A stretch of 64,000 nt of DNA from Uliginosibacterium sp. 31-16 (GTDB lineage Bacteria; Pseudomonadota; Gammaproteobacteria; Burkholderiales; Rhodocyclaceae). The notes under the pieces were generated by a model. That model searched no databases, was not told where the DNA came from, and saw nothing but the letters and a program-made list of their open reading frames with translations. The stretch spans positions 310,001-374,000 of the forward strand of contig NZ_JAVALZ010000003.1 of the NCBI RefSeq assembly GCF_030730865.1, given 5' to 3'. Position 1 is the first letter of the stretch. Every line of letters begins with the position of its first letter. The position numbers and the translations under genes were made by a program. Of this stretch, positions 1 to 9,716 are shown one piece after another.

Positions 1-1310
1 TGGAAGTCTTCACGCTCGATCCACACTTCGCCGGTCAGATTGAACTGACGCTTGCCCATGTCCTCATGGTGCGGGTGCACCGGGGCGGAGCAGGGCTCGG
101 CGTGGCCCGCGCCGAACAGAACCTCCCAGTTGGTGAGTTTGAGTTTCAGCGGGTCGAGCACGGCCATGCCGCGCGGGGCCTTTTCGTCGAGATCATCGCG
201 CAGCGCGCCTTCGAGGATGCTGTAGTCGATCCAGCTATCGCCCTTCGATACACCGATGCGCTCGCAGAACAGGTGGATCGCGCCCGGCGTGTAGCCGCGG
301 CGACGCAGGCCGACGATGGTGGGCATGCGCGGGTCGTCCCAGCCGTCCACGTGCTTTTCGGTGACGAGCTGCATCAGCTTGCGCTTGCTGGTGATCACGT
401 AGGTCAGGTTCAGGCGTGCGAACTCGTACTGGTGCGGCAGCGGGTCGGCGAACATGCCGGCGTCGCGCAGCTGGCCGAGCAGCCAGTCGTAGAACGGGCG
501 CTGATCCTCGAATTCCAGCGTACAGATCGAGTGAGTGATGCGCTCGAGCGCGTCCTCGATCGGGTGGGCAAAGGTGTACATCGGGTAGATGCACCACTTG
601 TTGCCGGTGTTGTGGTGTTCGGCGAAGCGGATGCGGTAGATCGCCGGGTCGCGCAGATTGATGTTGGGCGAGCCCATGTCGATCTTGGCGCGCAGGATCA
701 TGCTGCCCTCGGCGTGCTTGCCGTCGCGCATCTCGCGGAACAGGCGCAGATTCTCCTCGACCGCGCGATCCCGCCAGGGCGAGTTCTTGCCCGCTTCGGT
801 CAGCGTGCCGCGATTGGCGCGCATCTCATCAGCCGTCTGCTGGTCGACGTAAGCCATGCCACGCTCGATCAGCAACTCGGCGGCGTGATACATGAAGTCG
901 AAATAGTCGCTGGCCTGATACTGGTGGTGGGTGCCGTTGGCATCCCACGAGAAGCCCAGCCACTGGATCGCGTCCAAAATCGAGTCGACGTACTCCTGAT
1001 CTTCCTTTTCCGGGTTCGTATCGTCGAAGCGCATGTGGCAGACGCCGCCGTAGTCGCGCGCCAGACCGAAGTTCAGGCAGATCGACTTGGCGTGACCAAC
1101 GTGCAGGTAGCCGTTCGGCTCCGGCGGGAAACGCGTGCGGATCTTCGCAGGGTCCGGCTGGCCGGCGGCGTGCAGGCTGGCTTCGCCAGGCATGCCGGCC
1201 CAGCCGCGGCCGGCGAACTTGTTGGCGGCCAGATCGGCGTCGATGATGTTTCTGAGGAAATTCGTGGTTTGCGCTGCGCCAGGGGCAGCGTTCTTGTCAG
1301 GTGCGCTCAC
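1..1310 (-). CDS. glnS: glutaminyl-tRNA synthetase (partial, C-terminus off the left edge)
   Basis: Class I aminoacyl-tRNA synthetase that charges tRNA-Gln with glutamine in the cytoplasm. The first 436 residues are visible. The HIGH-type signature reads [10 protein letters not shown] around residue 70, preceded by FPPEPN, and the KMSKS-equivalent reads VITSKRKL. The motif [10 protein letters not shown] is characteristic of GlnRS. The start is a GTG (VSAPDKN...), because an in-frame stop lies only 12 codons upstream and no ATG lies between. The family is usually about 555 residues, so roughly the last fifth is missing. A long open frame on the opposite strand is only a GC-rich shadow. Confidence 0.96.
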   Translation of the reverse strand, partial: MSAPDKNAAPGAAQTTNFLRNIIDADLAANKFAGRGWAGMPGEASLHAAGQPDPAKIRTRFPPEPNGYLHVGHAKSICLNFGLARDYGGVCHMRFDDTNPEKEDQEYVDSILDAIQWLGFSWDANGTHHQYQASDYFDFMYHAAELLIERGMAYVDQQTADEMRANRGTLTEAGKNSPWRDRAVEENLRLFREMRDGKHAEGSMILRAKIDMGSPNINLRDPAIYRIRFAEHHNTGNKWCIYPMYTFAHPIEDALERITHSICTLEFEDQRPFYDWLLGQLRDAGMFADPLPHQYEFARLNLTYVITSKRKLMQLVTEKHVDGWDDPRMPTIVGLRRRGYTPGAIHLFCERIGVSKGDSWIDYSILEGALRDDLDEKAPRGMAVLDPLKLKLTNWEVLFGAGHAEPCSAPVHPHHEDMGKRQFNLTGEVWIEREDF

Positions 1311-1455
1311 GGGGTTCGGTTCCGAAGGTAATGCCGCGTTGATTCAGCGAAATTTCGCAAAGCAGCATTCTACCTGCCGGGCAGGCTTGTGAGGCATAGG
1401 GCGTATCAGCTTGCTGCAGCAATTCCCTCTCCGGCGGGGAAGGATTTTTGCGGCT

Positions 1456-2574
1456 TCAGGCCCGCAGCAGTTGCTCCGCCGGACTATGAGGGTAGTGCAG
1501 CGCTTCGGCCACTTCCGCGCAGGCTATCTGACCGGCGCAGACATTCAGGCCGTTGCGCAGATGGATGTCGGCACGCAAGGCCGCTTGCCAGCCTTTGTCG
1601 GCCAGCGCGATGACGAAGGGCAGGGTGGCTGCGGTGAGGGCGTAGGTGGCGGTGCGGGCCACGGCCCCCGGCATGTTGGCGACGCAGTAGTGCACGATGC
1701 CATCGACGATATAGCTCGGCTCGGCGTGCGTGGTGGGGCGGGAGGTTTCGCAGCAGCCGCCTTGATCGATGGCGACATCGACGATCACGCTGCCCGGCTG
1801 CATGCCGGAGAGCATGGCGCGGGTGATCAGTCGTGGGGCCGTAGCGCCGGGCACCAGCACGGCACCGATGACGAGGTCCGCCGCATGAATGGCGGCGGTG
1901 ATGCTGTCCGTGTTGGCATACAGGGTTTTGATGCGTGGACCGAACTGGGCGGCCAGCCGGCGCAGGACGGCGGGCGAGCGATCCAGTACGGTGACGTCGG
2001 CACCCATGCCTGCAGCGACAAGCGCGGCGCCGCTTCCCACGACACCTCCGCCGAGAATGGCTACCCGCGCGGGTTCCACGCCGGGCACCCCGGAGAGCAA
2101 TACCCCACGCCCGCCTTGCGCCTTCTCCAGACAGTGCGCCCCGGCCTGTACGCTCATGCGTCCGGCCACTTCCGACATCGGGGCAAGCAGCGGCAGGCTG
2201 CCATCGGCGGCCGTGACCGTTTCGTAGGCGATGCATACGGCGCCGCTGGCCATCAGATCGCGGACCTGCTCGGGGTCCGGCGCCAGATGCAGATAGGTGA
2301 ACAGGATCTGGCCGGGGCGCAGGCGGGTGCGCTCAATGGCTTGTGGCTCTTTTACCTTGACGATCATCTGCGCGCTGCCGAAAACCTCTTCACCCGATGC
2401 GGCAATGCGCGCGCCGGCTGCGCGATAGGCATCGTCACTGGCCGAGATGCCTTCGCCGGCACCCGTTTCCACCAGCAGTTCATGCCCTCGCGCGACCAGT
2501 TCGCGCACAGCTGGCGGCGTGAGGCCGACGCGGTATTCGTGATTCTTGATCTCTCGTGGAACGCCGATCAGCAT
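1456..2574 (-). CDS. ald: alanine dehydrogenase
   Basis: NAD-dependent oxidative deamination of L-alanine to pyruvate and ammonia, in the cytoplasm. The 372-residue length matches the family. The N-terminus MLIGVPREIKNHEYRV is the family signature with the substrate-binding Arg. A Rossmann NAD site reads AILGGGVVGSGAA near residue 170. The C-terminal domain contains the family-typical NMPGAVARTATYAL. A strong ribosome-binding site (AAGGAGG) lies 8 nt before the ATG. It is transcribed away from glnS and downstream of the AraC gene on the same strand, separated by about 60 nt. Confidence 0.95.
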   Translation of the reverse strand: MLIGVPREIKNHEYRVGLTPPAVRELVARGHELLVETGAGEGISASDDAYRAAGARIAASGEEVFGSAQMIVKVKEPQAIERTRLRPGQILFTYLHLAPDPEQVRDLMASGAVCIAYETVTAADGSLPLLAPMSEVAGRMSVQAGAHCLEKAQGGRGVLLSGVPGVEPARVAILGGGVVGSGAALVAAGMGADVTVLDRSPAVLRRLAAQFGPRIKTLYANTDSITAAIHAADLVIGAVLVPGATAPRLITRAMLSGMQPGSVIVDVAIDQGGCCETSRPTTHAEPSYIVDGIVHYCVANMPGAVARTATYALTAATLPFVIALADKGWQAALRADIHLRNGLNVCAGQIACAEVAEALHYPHSPAEQLLRA

Positions 2575-2637
2575 GGGGCTGCCTCCTTGTATCTCTACGG
2601 GATAACGGCCTGGCTGCGCGTGGACTGAACCGGAAAA

Positions 2638-3447
2638 TCAGGTTTCGGCCACGGGTGCCGGGTCGCGGAACATCTCCATCGGCGTGACGCCGAAGTTGCG
2701 ACGGAAGGCGGCAATGAAGGCGGACGGCGAGTTGTAGCCGCTGTCCAGCGCCACACGATTGACGCGTTCGCCACGCTCAAGCCGGGCCAGTGCCAGCAGC
2801 AGACGCAGGCGCTGGCGCCAGTCACCGAAGCTGAGCCCGGTCTGCTGCATGAACAGGCGGCTCAGGCTGCGTTCGCTGAGCCCTGCGAGCTGACTCCACT
2901 CCGGAACCGAGCGCGAATCGTCGGGATTGGCCTGCAAGGCGCTGCAGATGCGAACCAGGCGTGGATCAACCGGCATCGGCAAGTTGAAGGCCACTTCCGG
3001 CAGATGCTGAAGCTGATCGATCAATACCTGCACCAGCCGCCCGGCTGCGCCGGCTTCGTCGTAATCGGCAGGCAGGCTGCTCAGGGCGAGGATCAGTTCG
3101 CGCACCAGTGGCGTGATGCTCACGACACGGCAGCGTGCAGCCGCCCAGTTCATCAGCTCGCGGGCAACGTACAGACTGCGCATTTCAGTCAGCGCGACAT
3201 TGGTGGCCTGATGCTCGGTGTCGGGTGGGATCCAGATCGCCCGCGCCGGTGGGGCCATGAAGCTGCCCTGGCGGGTTTCGATGGCCAGCACGCCACTTTG
3301 CGCCCAGGTCAGTTGCCACCAGTCATGGCTGTGCCAAGGGGTGAAGGCGCCTGGCTGACGGTCGTCGACCCGCGCCACGATGGGGCGTGGCAGGCGTGCG
3401 TAGGTCGGTGGCTTGAGGATGTGCGAATTTTGACTGTTTTGCGACAT
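2638..3447 (-). CDS. AraC-family transcriptional regulator with N-terminal cupin
   Basis: Probable DNA-binding activator or repressor of 269 residues. The N-terminal half is a cupin-like sensor (FTPWHSHDWWQLTWAQSG, then IWIPPDTEH). The C-terminal third carries the two helix-turn-helix motifs of AraC proteins, including LAGLSERSLSRLF and VALDSGYNSPSAFIAAFRRNFG followed by TPMEMFR. It is divergent from the Fsr-type exporter gene across about 100 bp, which is the usual geometry for a local regulator of an efflux gene. The layout resembles E. coli nimR/nimT. The effector is unknown, and control of the neighbour is inferred from position only. Confidence 0.88.
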   Translation of the reverse strand: MSQNSQNSHILKPPTYARLPRPIVARVDDRQPGAFTPWHSHDWWQLTWAQSGVLAIETRQGSFMAPPARAIWIPPDTEHQATNVALTEMRSLYVARELMNWAAARCRVVSITPLVRELILALSSLPADYDEAGAAGRLVQVLIDQLQHLPEVAFNLPMPVDPRLVRICSALQANPDDSRSVPEWSQLAGLSERSLSRLFMQQTGLSFGDWRQRLRLLLALARLERGERVNRVALDSGYNSPSAFIAAFRRNFGVTPMEMFRDPAPVAET

Positions 3448-3547
3448 CTTGTGGCTTTCTGTTGTTAGACGGCATTGTCGCTGCCGCCTATAGTGGCCTG
3501 CAAGTCTGCAGCAAGGCAGAGCCGTGTTTTTCTTCAGGAGAGTCGTT

Positions 3548-4741
3548 TTGAGCAGTCAGGCCGTAAAGCAGGAAACTTCGTATCGCGTGCTGGGGGCGAT
3601 CAGCCTCTCGCATTTCCTTAACGACATGATGCAGTCGCTGATCCTGGCGATGTATCCGCTGCTCAAGGGCGGCTTCAATCTCTCCTTCGCGCAGATCGGC
3701 CTGATCACCTTCACCTTTCAGGCCACGGCCTCGCTGCTGCAGCCGCTGGTGGGGATGTACACCGACAAGCATCCGAAGCCGTATTCCTTGATGTTCGGCA
3801 TGTGTTGCACTTTGGTGGGCCTGCTGCTGCTGGCCACTGCCTCGAATTACCCGATGCTGCTGTGTGCGGCGGCGCTCGTCGGCAGCGGCTCTTCGGTGTT
3901 CCATCCGGAGTCTTCGCGCGTGGCGCGGATGGCGTCGGGTGGCAAGTTCGGGCTGGCGCAATCGGTGTTCCAGGTTGGCGGTAACGCTGGCACGGCGCTC
4001 GGCCCGCTGCTCACCGCGCTGATCGTGATTCCGAACGGGCGCGGTTCGGTCGCCTGGTTTTCGCTGGCTGCGCTGCTGGCGATTGCCGTGCTGTGGAAAG
4101 TCGGTCAGTGGTATGCGCATCAGCAGGCCACCGGGCACTTCAAGGCCAAGCTGCGCCAGGGTGCGACGGAGACCGGCCTGTCACGCGGCAAGGTGATCGC
4201 CTCGATCGGCATTTTGCTGGCCCTGGTGTTCTCCAAGTATTTCTACCTCGCCAGCCTGTCGAGCTATTTCACTTTCTATTTGATGCACAAGTTCGGGCTG
4301 GACATGCAGGCCGCGCAGATTCACCTGTTCGTTTTCCTGTTCGCCGTGGCACTCGGCACCATCATCGGCGGGCCGATTGGTGACCGCATCGGCAGGAAAC
4401 GTGTGATCTGGGTGTCGATCCTCGGCGTGGCGCCTTTCACGCTGATGCTGCCGTATGTGGGGCTGACGGCAACCACGATCCTGAGTTTCGTCATCGGCCT
4501 GATCCTCGCCTCGGCCTTCTCGGCGATCATCGTGTATGCGCAGGAGCTGCTGCCGGGCCGCGTCGGCATGGTCGCCGGGCTGTTCTTCGGTTTCTCGTTC
4601 GGCATGGGCGCGGTGGGGGCGGCGCTGCTCGGCAAGCTGGCCGATCTGCAGGGCATTGAATACGTCTACAAGGTCTGCGCCTTCCTGCCGCTGCTCGGGT
4701 TGCTCACCGCCTTTTTGCCTGATGTAAAGAAGAAGGCCTGA
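3548..4741 (+). CDS. fsr: MFS exporter, fosmidomycin-resistance (Fsr) type
   Basis: Inner-membrane major facilitator of about 397 residues with around 12 hydrophobic segments. It matches E. coli Fsr closely from memory: VLGAISLSHFLNDMMQSL, GSSVFHPESSRVARMASGG, GGPIGDRIGRKRVIW and YAQELLPGRVGMVAGLFFGF. Fsr proteins export fosmidomycin and related compounds by proton antiport. I chose the TTG at 3548 because AGGAG lies 7 nt upstream; a GTG at 3524 in the same frame would add eight residues but overlaps that site. The stop codon lies inside a hairpin repeat at 4738-4768. The divergent AraC gene probably regulates it. Confidence 0.93.
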   Translation: MSSQAVKQETSYRVLGAISLSHFLNDMMQSLILAMYPLLKGGFNLSFAQIGLITFTFQATASLLQPLVGMYTDKHPKPYSLMFGMCCTLVGLLLLATASNYPMLLCAAALVGSGSSVFHPESSRVARMASGGKFGLAQSVFQVGGNAGTALGPLLTALIVIPNGRGSVAWFSLAALLAIAVLWKVGQWYAHQQATGHFKAKLRQGATETGLSRGKVIASIGILLALVFSKYFYLASLSSYFTFYLMHKFGLDMQAAQIHLFVFLFAVALGTIIGGPIGDRIGRKRVIWVSILGVAPFTLMLPYVGLTATTILSFVIGLILASAFSAIIVYAQELLPGRVGMVAGLFFGFSFGMGAVGAALLGKLADLQGIEYVYKVCAFLPLLGLLTAFLPDVKKKA

Positions 4742-4851
4742 AGAGCCGCTTGTGGCGGCGTTCTTCAGTAGGGGCTGCCTGAGAGTGGCGACTGGCAAGG
4801 CTTGAGCGATAGCCTGCTCGAAAAGCCTTGCCGGGAGCGGGTCTTCAGGAT
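4738..4851. repeat. intergenic hairpin repeat, copy 1 (two stems)
   Basis: The first stem is CTGAAGA-GCCGC (4738-4749), loop TTGTG, then GCGGC and TCTTCAG (4755-4768). It shares its core with the copy at 45138. A second stem pairs GGCAAGGCTT (4794-4803) with AAGCCTTGCC (4823-4832). It sits between the convergent fsr and ldhA genes and may end transcription of both. Confidence 0.7.
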
Positions 4852-5843
4852 GCCTTGACCTGGTTGACCACGGGCTCACCCCGCGCGAAGGCGCTGGCAT
4901 TGCCCAGCGTTGTTTCGGCAATCGCGCGCAGCGCCTCGCGGGTGAGGAAGCCCTGATGCGAGGTGATCAGCGCGTTCGGGAAGATCATCAGGCGCGCCAG
5001 CGTATCGTCCTGCAAGGGGCGATCCGACAGGTCATGGAAGAACACGCCTTCCTCCATTTCGTACACGTCCAGTCCAACACCACCGACCTGGCCGCTCTTC
5101 AGTGAATCAATCAGCGCGCTGGTGTCGATCAGGCCGCCCCGGCTGGTGTTGATGAGGATGACGCCACGCCGGGTCTGTGCCAGCGCAGCGGCGTTGATGA
5201 TGTGGTGGCTCTGCTCGGTGAGCGGCAGGTGCAGCGAGATCACGTCCGCCTCCTGCAGCAGGCGCTCCAGCGTGACATATTCGAAGCCCGTGTCGGCGGC
5301 GATCTGCGGGTTCTGGTACGGGTCGTAGGCGATCAGCTTGCAGCCGAAACCTTTGGCAATGCGCATGGCGCACTGGCCGATGCGGCCGGCGCCCAGCGCA
5401 CCGAAGGTCTTGCCGTGCAGGGTGAAGCCTTCCAGACTGTCCAGCGAGAAGTTCTGCTCGCGCACCCGGTTGTAGGCGCGGTGCGTCTTGCGTACCAGAG
5501 TGAGGAGCAGGGCAAAGGCATGCTCGGCGACCGCCTCGGGCGAGTAGGCCGGCACACGTGCCACCACGATGCCTTCACGTTCGGCCGCAGCGATATCGAT
5601 GCCATTGAAGCCGGAGGCACGCAGCACCACCAGACGCACGCCGATTTCGGCCAGACGATGCAGCACGCTGGCGGTGAGGCGGCAATTGACGAAGGGACAT
5701 ACGGCGTCGAAACCGTTGGCGAGTTCCACCGTCTTGTCGTGCAGACGTTCCTCGAAGAATTCCAGTGTGTGTTCGCCGGTGCCGTTGGCTTCGGTGAGCG
5801 CGCGTTCATCATAGGGGTGAGTATCGAATACGGCGATGCGCAT
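4845..5843 (-). CDS. ldhA: D-lactate dehydrogenase (2-hydroxyacid dehydrogenase, LdhA type)
   Basis: Cytoplasmic NADH-dependent enzyme that interconverts pyruvate and D-lactate in fermentation. It has 332 residues. The Rossmann motif is FGALGAGRIGQCAMRIAKGFG. Catalytic Arg is in INTSRGGLIDT, and catalytic Glu and His lie in YEMEEGVFF and LITSHQGFLT. The EEGVFF and DHSD/LSDRPLQDD features are typical of the LdhA branch rather than PdxB or SerA. I start at the ATG beginning MRIAVFDTHPYDE, which has AGAGAGG upstream. A longer open frame of 76 extra codons has no family counterpart. Confidence 0.94.
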   Translation of the reverse strand: MRIAVFDTHPYDERALTEANGTGEHTLEFFEERLHDKTVELANGFDAVCPFVNCRLTASVLHRLAEIGVRLVVLRASGFNGIDIAAAEREGIVVARVPAYSPEAVAEHAFALLLTLVRKTHRAYNRVREQNFSLDSLEGFTLHGKTFGALGAGRIGQCAMRIAKGFGCKLIAYDPYQNPQIAADTGFEYVTLERLLQEADVISLHLPLTEQSHHIINAAALAQTRRGVILINTSRGGLIDTSALIDSLKSGQVGGVGLDVYEMEEGVFFHDLSDRPLQDDTLARLMIFPNALITSHQGFLTREALRAIAETTLGNASAFARGEPVVNQVKAS

Positions 5844-6088
5844 GATGGTCAAGCCTCTCTGTGAAATGTTGAAGAAAGTATGCCGTGTGGAGGCGGGCGC
5901 GGAACGCCTTGCGACCATCGTTTGTTTGGATGCCGGCAGCAAAATGCCTGATGCTGCAGATGCGAAACAGGGCTGATCAGGGCTCATTGCAGGCGGTCGC
6001 CTGATGCTTGAAACGTTTGACGGAGGATGCTTGTTTTGCAGTGCAGCATGCGGCACACTGAGGTTAATCAAGCAGCCGGTTCACCCTC

Positions 6089-7117
6089 ATGTTTGCGCAT
6101 CGTGATTCCGCTTCGCCGTCCCTGAATCTGGCCCTGCAAGGTGGTGGGGCGCACGGGGCTTTCACTTGGGGCGTGCTGGATGCGCTGCTGGAGGATGGAC
6201 GTTTCCGGTTTGACGGCATCAGCGGAACCAGTGCGGGTGCGATGAATGCCGTGGCGCTGGCCAACGGCTGGGTGCAGGGCGGGGCAGAGGGCGCACGTGA
6301 ATGCCTCGCGAAGTTCTGGGAGGGGGTGGCTTTGATGAGCAGCCCGGATCTGCTGCCTCCGGTACTCGACTCCTCGCTGATGACGCCCGGCACCGCCTGG
6401 ATGATGCAGCTGACACGCTGGTTTTCGCCCTATCAGCTCAATCCGATGGACCTGAATCCGCTGCGTGATCTGGTGGTGGAGCTGTTTGATTTCGAGCGTC
6501 TGCAGCGAGAGTCACCCTTTGAGCTGTTTGTCGCAGCGACGCATGCCAATAGCGGGCATCTGAAGCTCTTCCGCAATGCGGACCTGAGCGCGGATGCCCT
6601 GCTTGCCTCGGCGTGCCTGCCAAGCGTGCATCACGCCATCATCATCAATGGCGAGCCCTACTGGGATGGGGCTTACGCAGCCAATCCGGCCGTGTTTCCG
6701 CTGTTCCGGTTCTGCGACAGCCGGGATGTGCTGATCGTGATGCTGGCGCCCCTGTTGCATGAGCGTACGCCGCGCGGCGCCGAAGAAATCCAGCAGCGCA
6801 CCCTTGAACTGGGTTTCAATAATTCATTTCTGCGCGAGATGCGCCTGTTGGCGGCGATGCGCGACATGGCGGAGGAAAGCGGCTGGCTCAGTGGCTCGCT
6901 GGAGCAGCGTCTGCGCAGTGAGCGTTTTCATCTGATCGAAGGTGAGGCGGCGCTGGGGAGTCTGGCTGCGACCAGCAAGATCGTGGCGAATCAGGCTTTT
7001 CTGCATCGCCTGCGGGATGCCGGCCGTGTGAATGCCAAACGTTGGCTGGTTGTACATGGTCCGGCGGTGGGGCACCGGCCCAGTGTGGATATCCACAAGC
7101 TGTTTCTGCCCCAGTGA
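6089..7117 (+). CDS. patatin-like phospholipase (RssA type)
   Basis: Serine lipase or acyl hydrolase of 342 residues with no signal peptide, so probably cytoplasmic or peripheral. The oxyanion glycine loop is LQGGGAHGAFTWG near residue 18, the nucleophile elbow is GISGTSAGAMNA near residue 45, and the Asp of the catalytic dyad is in WDGAYAANP. These are the complete set for an active patatin. Physiological substrate unknown. It is divergent from ldhA and convergent with glnD, with only 19 nt between the last two ends. Confidence 0.9.
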   Translation: MFAHRDSASPSLNLALQGGGAHGAFTWGVLDALLEDGRFRFDGISGTSAGAMNAVALANGWVQGGAEGARECLAKFWEGVALMSSPDLLPPVLDSSLMTPGTAWMMQLTRWFSPYQLNPMDLNPLRDLVVELFDFERLQRESPFELFVAATHANSGHLKLFRNADLSADALLASACLPSVHHAIIINGEPYWDGAYAANPAVFPLFRFCDSRDVLIVMLAPLLHERTPRGAEEIQQRTLELGFNNSFLREMRLLAAMRDMAEESGWLSGSLEQRLRSERFHLIEGEAALGSLAATSKIVANQAFLHRLRDAGRVNAKRWLVVHGPAVGHRPSVDIHKLFLPQ

Positions 7118-7136
7118 GCCGGCGATTGTCGGTCGC

Positions 7137-9713
7137 TCAGATTTTCAGGCGCTCGATCAGGGCGGATTCCAGTTGTACGGTTTTTGCGCTGTTGCCCAAG
7201 TCCGGGCTGCTGACGAGGAAGGTGTCTTCTGCTCGCTCGCCCAGCGTTGCAATCTTCGCGGTGTGCAGGTTGATGTGATGCTCGGTGAGGGTTTTTGCAA
7301 TCAGAAATAGCAGGCCCGGCCGGTCTGCCGCGACGACCGACAGGATGAAATGCTGGCCGCGCTCGTCCGGTTGCAGACTGACGGAAGGGGCGATCGGAAA
7401 GTGCTTGAGCTGGCGTGACAGGCGGCCGGCGGCTGGAGCATCAATGGGTGCTTCGCTGCGCAGCTTTTCGCTCAGGCCATGTTCAATCAGGCTGATCACA
7501 TCGCGATAGTTGCCGTTTTCGTTCGGGTCCATCACCACGAAACTGTCCAGCGCGTAGCCGTTGCCGGTGGTGTGAATCTTGGCGTCGACGATGCTGTACC
7601 CCATGCGTGCAAAGAAGCCGCAGAGCCGCACGAACAGATCGTTCTGGTCGCGGGTGTAGACCATGACCTGGATGCCAGTGTCGACCTGGCTCGGGCGTGC
7701 TTTCACCACGGGCTCTTCGCTGCGCGGGCGGTAGTAGAGCATGCGGGTGTGCCAGGCGATCTCATCGGCATCGTGGCGCAGGAAATAGAGGGTATCCAGC
7801 TCTTTCCAGAAGGTTTCTTCCGTGCCGCTGCGCAGACCGAAGAAGCGCAGTTTTTGCCGTGCGACTTCCTGGCGCTCGGAGATGCCCAATAGCTGATCAG
7901 GCGTATTGCCGCGCAGCAACTGGCGCGTGGCGAGAAACAGCTCCTCGAGCAGTTTGGCCTTCCAGCCGTTCCACACCTTCGGGCTGGTGCCACGGATGTC
8001 TGCATGGGTCAGGAGATAGAGGGCGGTGAGGCGGCGCTCGGTCTTGACCAGTGCGGCAAAGCGATGGATGACATCCGGGTCGGCCAGGTCCTGTTTCTGC
8101 GCCACTTGTGACATGGTCAGGTGGTGCTGCACCAGCCAGACAACCAGTTCGATATCGTCTTTCGCCAATCCGTGTTCGCGGCAGAAGCGGCGCGTATCAA
8201 CCATGCCCAGTGTGGAGTGGTCGCCACCGCGGCCTTTGGCGATGTCATGGAACAGGGCTGCAATGAAAATCAGCCAGTAGCGGTCGAATTCATTGATCAG
8301 CCGCGTCATCAGCGGGTATTCGTGAGCGTGCTCCTCCATCACGAATCGGCGTACGTTGCGCAGCACCTGCAGGATGTGCTGATCGACCGTGTAAACATGG
8401 AACAGGTCGTGCTGCATCTGGCCGACAATGCGGCCGAATGCCGGGATGTAGGTGCCGAGGATGCTGTACTGGTTCAGCCGGCGGAATTCGTGGGTCTGGC
8501 CACGCGGCTCCTGCAGAAGGCGCAGAAACAGTTCCCGGTTGGCCGGGTCACGGCGGAAAGCCGGCGTGATCAGGCTGCGTGCGTGCCACAGGGCCCGCAG
8601 TGTCCGGACCGTCATGCCCTTGAGCTCGGGGCGCTGCTCCATGAGCAAAAAGCTCTCCAGGATCGCACTCGGCGTGCGTTCGAAAACCTGTTCGTCGACG
8701 ATGTCGAGCTGATCACCGACGCTGTGAAAGCGCTCGTTGATCGGCCGTGCCTCGTAAGCCGAGAGCGGCATGTACTGTGCGCCGAGATTCTGCAGCAGGA
8801 TGGTGTTGAGCTGGGTGATTTTCTTGGCGGCAAGATAGTAGCGCTGCATCATCACTTCAGACGCGCGGCGTGCCTTGGTGGACTTGACGGCAAAAGCCCT
8901 GGCCAGTGCCTCCTGGTGATCGAATATCAGCCGGTCCTCGCGTCGTCCGGCGATGTAGTGCAGGCGTATGCGGACCTGCTGCATAAGACGTTCGTTCTTG
9001 CGCAGGGCGGCTACTTCTTCATGGGTGATCAGGCCGTGTCGGGCGAGGTCGCTCCAGCGGGTACCGAGGCCTGAGGCCAGGGCAATCCAGATGATGTTCT
9101 GCAGATCACGCAAGCCCCCGGGACTTTCCTTGCAGTTCGGTTCGACCGAATAGGGGGTGTGGTTGAAACGGTTATAGCGCTGCTCCTGCTCGGCGCGCTT
9201 GGCGTGAAAAAAGGCTTCAGGATCAAAGCAGCCTGTGGTGCTGGCGATAAAACGGCGATACAGGGAAAGGCTGCCTGTCAGGCGTCGGGATTCCAGAATG
9301 TTGGTCTGGATCGTGACGTCGCGGGATGCTTCTTCGACGCAAGCCTCGACGGTGCGTACGCTGTGTCCGATATCCAGCCCCAGGTCCCATAACTGGCCGA
9401 TGAAGTGCTGGATGCGTTCGCCAAGCGCGTGATCCGGTTCGGCGGAGAGCAGTACGAGAAGGTCTACATCCGAATATGGATACAGTTCGCCACGACCGTA
9501 GCCGCCGACGGCGATCAGCGCTGCATCCGCCGGCAGACCTGCGTGTTGCCAGAGGTCGATGAGGGTGCTGTCGACCAGTCGGGCGCGACCGTGCAGCAAG
9601 CGGTTCGGGCTGGCATCAATTTCATAGGCTGCACGGAGCGCGCGTTGACCGTCTTGCAGGCGGCTGCGCAACGCGTCGAAAACCGCGCGGCCGGTTTCGG
9701 CAGGCTTGTTCAC
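7137..9713 (-). CDS. glnD: bifunctional [protein-PII] uridylyltransferase/uridylyl-removing enzyme
   Basis: Nitrogen-status sensor that uridylylates PII (GlnB/GlnK) when glutamine is low and removes UMP when it is high. Its 858 residues match the family. The nucleotidyltransferase core is GGYGRGELYPYSDVDLLVL near residues 70-88, with both catalytic Asps. An HD hydrolase motif is LFHDIAKGRGGDHS in the middle. Two ACT domains occupy the last 170 residues (YTRDQNDLFVRLCGFFARMG and VVAADRPGLLFLIAKTL). It lies 3 nt downstream of map, so the two are co-transcribed, an arrangement common in beta- and gammaproteobacteria. Confidence 0.98.
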   Translation of the reverse strand: MNKPAETGRAVFDALRSRLQDGQRALRAAYEIDASPNRLLHGRARLVDSTLIDLWQHAGLPADAALIAVGGYGRGELYPYSDVDLLVLLSAEPDHALGERIQHFIGQLWDLGLDIGHSVRTVEACVEEASRDVTIQTNILESRRLTGSLSLYRRFIASTTGCFDPEAFFHAKRAEQEQRYNRFNHTPYSVEPNCKESPGGLRDLQNIIWIALASGLGTRWSDLARHGLITHEEVAALRKNERLMQQVRIRLHYIAGRREDRLIFDHQEALARAFAVKSTKARRASEVMMQRYYLAAKKITQLNTILLQNLGAQYMPLSAYEARPINERFHSVGDQLDIVDEQVFERTPSAILESFLLMEQRPELKGMTVRTLRALWHARSLITPAFRRDPANRELFLRLLQEPRGQTHEFRRLNQYSILGTYIPAFGRIVGQMQHDLFHVYTVDQHILQVLRNVRRFVMEEHAHEYPLMTRLINEFDRYWLIFIAALFHDIAKGRGGDHSTLGMVDTRRFCREHGLAKDDIELVVWLVQHHLTMSQVAQKQDLADPDVIHRFAALVKTERRLTALYLLTHADIRGTSPKVWNGWKAKLLEELFLATRQLLRGNTPDQLLGISERQEVARQKLRFFGLRSGTEETFWKELDTLYFLRHDADEIAWHTRMLYYRPRSEEPVVKARPSQVDTGIQVMVYTRDQNDLFVRLCGFFARMGYSIVDAKIHTTGNGYALDSFVVMDPNENGNYRDVISLIEHGLSEKLRSEAPIDAPAAGRLSRQLKHFPIAPSVSLQPDERGQHFILSVVAADRPGLLFLIAKTLTEHHINLHTAKIATLGERAEDTFLVSSPDLGNSAKTVQLESALIERLKI

Positions 9714-9716
9714 GGT

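Noticed and set aside
66-1331. A 421-codon open frame on the plus strand over glnS
   Set aside because: It lies opposite a clear glnS reading frame and has no recognisable content; GC-rich antisense shadow.
1411-2628. A 405-codon plus-strand frame over ald
   Set aside because: Antisense of a clear alanine dehydrogenase gene with intact motifs.
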